The position numbers and the translations under genes are program-made. DNA of 22,987 bases from a virus, in IMG/VR virus record IMGVR_UViG_3300047678_000265, positions 1 through 22,987 of that record; one strand, given 5' to 3'. The notes under the pieces are model-generated. The model saw only the letters and a list, made by a program, of their open reading frames with translations, was not told the origin of the DNA and searched no databases. This document shows, piece after piece, positions 20,909-22,987 of this stretch (position 1 is the stretch's first letter; each line of letters starts with the position of its first letter).

Positions 20909-21138
20909 TCTCCGAACTCTCTACTTAGCAACTCCTTGCACATTTCAAGGGCATCTTCCAGTTGTTTGGATTTCCAACCCAAGACTCGGCAAGCTCCACT
21001 TTTGTTTAAGCGACCCTTCTTAGTATACACTTTTCCCTCATTGGAAAGCAAAATATCTATTAATTCAGCGTAACCGGCCTTCTGTAACTTTTCAATAATT
21101 TCTTCACGCTCCAAAAGCTCAAGGGGGTTCTTCTTCAT
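20905..21138 (-). CDS. Small HTH-like protein, 77 aa
   Basis: A 77-aa, mostly helical, charged protein. After two N-terminal helices (LELLEREEIIEKLQKAG; ELIDILLSNEG) comes KKGRLNKSGACRVLGWKSKQLEDALEMCKELL, which has the shape of a helix-turn-helix. It could bind DNA or RNA polymerase; no specific family is recognised. AAGGAT precedes the ATG at 21138. The gene is 9 nt downstream of the late sigma gene and in the same direction, so both may be on one transcript and related in use, but this is inference. Its stop overlaps the tube 2 stop (convergent). Confidence 0.7.
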   Translation of the reverse strand: MKKNPLELLEREEIIEKLQKAGYAELIDILLSNEGKVYTKKGRLNKSGACRVLGWKSKQLEDALEMCKELLSREFGD

Positions 21139-21147
21139 GATAATCCT

Positions 21148-21705
21148 TTATATGATATTACTATTCTTGGAATCTGACGTAGGAAACTCTCTCCTATTTT
21201 TAACAATGAATCCATTACATTGAGATTCAACGTAATCTGTGTACTTTCTCTTTAACTCATTGTAATTACGTGCAGATCGGTAGAGTTGTCTGAAATGATT
21301 CAGTATGCAAGTAGTCAAATAATTGAACGCCTTTGCCTTTTGACCACCTTTCCCAACATAATTGGGATTGAATCGGTCAATCTTCTCAAAGCAAATCATG
21401 ACGCCCTCCTGTATGGCATCATCCACATCGAGAAATGCAAACTTGGCAAAGTTGAAAAGATTATTAGAGAGTTCGTAAAAATGAGATGCCAACTCGTGTT
21501 GTGACTGAACATATTCAACCACGACAGCATCATAAGCTTCGCTGAACTTCTTATGATCAGCCAAAAGCTTCTTGGATTTCCTTTTACCTAAGCTCTGTGT
21601 ATAATCTTCCATGATTAACTGACACTTAGTCTTCTCTTTTTTCAATCTTTGAAAACGTTGTATCGATGCCTCTAAAACTTTGTTGTTTAGATATTCTGTA
21701 CTCAT
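21148..21705 (-). CDS. Late transcription sigma factor, T4 gp55-like
   Basis: A 185-aa protein. Residues about 92-158 match the region 2 core of gp55-type sigma factors: DVDDAIQEGVMICFEKIDRFNP (cf. IADGIEASIKGLHNFD in T4), then AFNYLTTCILNHFRQLYRSARNYNELKRKY (cf. [20 protein letters not shown]). Gp55 directs host RNA polymerase to the simple late -10 box TATAAATA. The N-terminal 80 residues are a helical extension of unclear function. The C-terminus (REFPTSDSKNSNII) lacks the acidic-hydrophobic SLDFLYE-type motif by which T4 gp55 binds the sliding clamp. TATATATA lies 22 nt before its own ATG. The ATG has no Shine-Dalgarno. Confidence 0.75.
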   Translation of the reverse strand: MSTEYLNNKVLEASIQRFQRLKKEKTKCQLIMEDYTQSLGKRKSKKLLADHKKFSEAYDAVVVEYVQSQHELASHFYELSNNLFNFAKFAFLDVDDAIQEGVMICFEKIDRFNPNYVGKGGQKAKAFNYLTTCILNHFRQLYRSARNYNELKRKYTDYVESQCNGFIVKNRREFPTSDSKNSNII

Positions 21706-21726
21706 GAAAAAGCCAAAAAATTGGGT

Positions 21727-21736
21727 CTATATATAC
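21727..21736 (-). promoter_or_regulatory. TATATATAG box upstream of the late sigma gene
   Basis: Read on the minus strand, GTATATATAG lies in the 35-bp gap between the glycosyltransferase stop (21741) and the sigma ATG (21705), leaving 21 nt to the ATG. It matches the TATATAG boxes before the late genes, which would allow the sigma factor to activate its own gene. No ribosome site is seen between. Confidence 0.4.
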
Positions 21737-21740
21737 TGCA

Positions 21741-22595
21741 TTACGCTTCATTTTTTCCTTCTTTCTTCCAATTATCAATTCTTTGCAATGCTTCTTTCTT
21801 TGCGTCTTCCGCCCACTTTGTAGCTTTTTCATAATACTCTGGGCTGTATAGTTTTCCCGATGTAATACTTCTGCAATGGTCAATGTTGTCGTCTTTGTTC
21901 CTTACGAAGTTTTCTTCTTTGCCTATAAGTAAAGGATTGATTTTGTATTTTCGCAGTATATAATTGCCCAAAATTTCAGTATCGGGCCAATTGGGGGTCA
22001 TTGGATTTGGCTTGTAGTTTTTGATGTTGTAGATGTTGGCGAGCCTTCGCAGGCTCCACCCAAAACCAATTTTATCCATGCTGGGGATATGGAACATGGT
22101 AGCCGTATGGCTGACCATGCCAACCCAATCGGCGTGCGCCCGTGGGCTGAGTTCATATCCGACAACAGGCGAGTTTTTAATAGTTAGCTCTAGTAATTCA
22201 GCTATAAATTCTTTTCGTCTAAGGAAGCAATCAGCATGAGTTGCAAACATAAATTGCGTTCTACATAATGTGAATGCCAAATCCATTGCCATAGCAGGGA
22301 AATCGGAGGGATGTTCGACCCCATTAAGTCGAATGGAATGAACTTCCAAATCTTCCGCTCGCAATGACTCTATTTCCTTCAGTTCTTCAGGGGTACTCCC
22401 TGTGTCGATGACCATGATAAATGGTCGTTCTGTTTGACATCGTAACGACTCAACACATATCTTCAAAATATCAAAAGTTCCAATGACTGGAATCGCCGCT
22501 GTGACCTTATAGTCCCACGGCTTTTTGACACAATTCCCCTCCCAAGGAGCTTGAGTTGTGGAAACATTTCGAATCGGAGCGATAGTGTATTGCAT
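21741..22595 (-). CDS. Glycosyltransferase, family 2-like (GT-A fold)
   Basis: A 284-aa protein starting at ATG 22595 (MQYTIAPIRN); the frame extends further upstream but would cross the divergent gene. Residues 31-125 show a GT-A nucleotide-sugar binding fold: VTAAIPVIGTFDILKICVESL, the DTGS turn (64-67), ALxFT-helix and THADCF (119-124) in place of the usual DXD metal site. Later comes WSLRRLANIYNI and PNWPDTEILGNYIL. The C-terminus is charged and helical. It should add a sugar to an unidentified acceptor. It is divergent from another GT2-like gene (22767), and the palindrome at 22603 lies between, so the two may be controlled together. Confidence 0.75.
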   Translation of the reverse strand: MQYTIAPIRNVSTTQAPWEGNCVKKPWDYKVTAAIPVIGTFDILKICVESLRCQTERPFIMVIDTGSTPEELKEIESLRAEDLEVHSIRLNGVEHPSDFPAMAMDLAFTLCRTQFMFATHADCFLRRKEFIAELLELTIKNSPVVGYELSPRAHADWVGMVSHTATMFHIPSMDKIGFGWSLRRLANIYNIKNYKPNPMTPNWPDTEILGNYILRKYKINPLLIGKEENFVRNKDDNIDHCRSITSGKLYSPEYYEKATKWAEDAKKEALQRIDNWKKEGKNEA

Positions 22596-22602
22596 AAGTA
22601 GC

Positions 22603-22616
22603 ACTATTATAATAGT
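22603..22616. promoter_or_regulatory. 14-bp palindrome with TATAAT on both strands
   Basis: ACTATTATAATAGT is a perfect palindrome in the 23-bp gap between divergent genes starting at 22595 (minus) and 22619 (plus). It gives TATAAT at 22608-22613 on the plus strand and at 22611-22606 on the minus strand. The plus box would start RNA close to the ATG (leaderless), the minus box within a few bases of it. It is a candidate bidirectional promoter or operator; no Shine-Dalgarno is seen on either side. Confidence 0.5.
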
Positions 22617-22618
22617 AT

Positions 22619-22807
22619 ATGACGAAAATCTACCAATCAATTTCTCAAATAATGGAAAATCCCAACGCAAAAAAACCGTACAATGAGTTAAAAAAGCAGT
22701 TGGAATTGTTGGGAAGATTGGAAGAAGCCAATGCTTTTGAATACCTGATCAGAAGAAAATTCCCCCATGAAATCAACAGCACTGCTGCTGACACACAACA
22801 ACAGTGA
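22619..22807 (+). CDS. Unknown small helical protein, 62 aa
   Basis: A 62-aa, mostly helical protein of unrecognised family. The main part, PYNELKKQLELLGRLEEANAFEYLIRRKF, has the look of a helical hairpin. The C-terminal ten residues are polar (NSTAADTQQQ). No ribosome site is present; the ATG follows TATAATAG by 3 nt. The end overlaps the start of the next gene by 41 bp in a different frame, which makes its exact extent less certain. Confidence 0.6.
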   Translation: MTKIYQSISQIMENPNAKKPYNELKKQLELLGRLEEANAFEYLIRRKFPHEINSTAADTQQQ

Positions 22808-22987
22808 TACCATCAGAGATACACTTAAATCTTTGACTGGATTTAATTTACGAGTTGGAGATATTGGGTCTTCAGATGGAACTCTGGAAGCTTGTCGGCA
22901 CGCCGCAATCACTAATTTCAAGTTTAACAACGACTATAGCCATATCAGAAATTCACTTGTTAGTGACGGATGGAATCTCCATATCCA
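22767..22987 (+). CDS. Glycosyltransferase family 2, 3'-truncated
   Basis: The first 73 residues of a protein that runs off the right edge. They match the start of a GT2 domain: ALLLTHNNSDTIRDTLKSL, the acidic turn VGDIGSSDGTLEAC (residues 30-43), then FKFNNDYSHIRNSL (51-64), which resembles the 'F..NDFS..RN' pattern of TPR-linked GT2 enzymes, and DGWNLHI. The catalytic DXD site would be just past the edge. It starts inside the end of the 62-aa gene, with a weak AGAAGAAAA upstream. Together with 21741-22595 it forms a divergent glycosyltransferase pair. Substrate unknown. Confidence 0.75.
   Translation, partial: MKSTALLLTHNNSDTIRDTLKSLTGFNLRVGDIGSSDGTLEACRHAAITNFKFNNDYSHIRNSLVSDGWNLHI

Noticed and set aside
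1-22987. tRNA genes, integrase, transposons or attachment sites
   Set aside because: No cloverleaf-like sequence, recombinase gene, terminal inverted repeats or target-site duplications were seen; gaps are too short for tRNA genes.

Overview
The window looks like part of the genome of a large, lytic, contractile-tailed bacteriophage (myovirus) distantly related to T4. The evidence is a run of T4-type neck and tail proteins (gp13-, gp14- and gp15-like, a tail sheath and two tail-tube paralogues), a T4 gp55-like late sigma factor, two homing endonucleases, tightly packed genes with ATGA-type overlaps, and many small ORFans. No tRNA, rRNA, CRISPR array, integrase or transposase was seen. The host cannot be named. 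Strong Shine-Dalgarno (SD) sites on several genes and one near-consensus sigma70 promoter fit an ordinary bacterium.

Layout: (1) 1-2890, a translationally coupled, plus-strand trio: PP2C phosphatase (5' end missing), NadD/NMNAT-like nucleotidyltransferase and a YegI-like protein kinase with a propeller-like tail. (2) 2910-4034, an unknown gene with a Pro/Thr-rich linker. (3) 6101-4023, a minus-strand operon: gp13-like neck protein, small HNH nuclease, unknown protein, Nudix hydrolase. (4) 6154-9324, a plus-strand block with a 905-aa ORFan, a 49-aa protein and a 105-aa protein; then a minus-strand unknown (9889-9290). (5) 9907-12457, a GC-richer cassette behind a sigma70-type promoter: Ser/Pro/Gly-repeat membrane protein, YjfK-like EF-hand protein and PspA/IM30-like coiled coil. 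(6) 12471-13502, a GT-B glycosyltransferase. (7) 14786-13499, a minus-strand LAGLIDADG homing endonuclease and a small unknown. (8) 14888-20908, the tail block: a small virion-type protein that appears to start with ATC, gp14-like, gp15-like, a 70-aa protein, sheath, tube 1 and tube 2. (9) 21138-20905 and 21705-21148, a small protein and the late sigma factor. (10) 22595-21741 and 22619-22987, divergent glycosyltransferase genes around a 14-bp palindrome.

The structural genes encode the neck, tail tube and sheath of a contractile virion and are probably transcribed late by the gp55-like sigma. A TATATA-type box recurs in six intergenic gaps, several times only 3-4 nt before an SD-less ATG. 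The most unusual content is two bacterial-type stress modules: a PP2C/kinase pair of the TerY-P (YegK/YegI) type enclosing an NAD-synthesis gene, and a PspA/YjfK-like envelope-stress cassette with a host-type promoter. A reasonable inference is that the phage uses them to manage host stress, the envelope or NAD during infection. Three glycosyltransferases add a sugar-modification theme. No gap of more than 300 bases lacks a gene.
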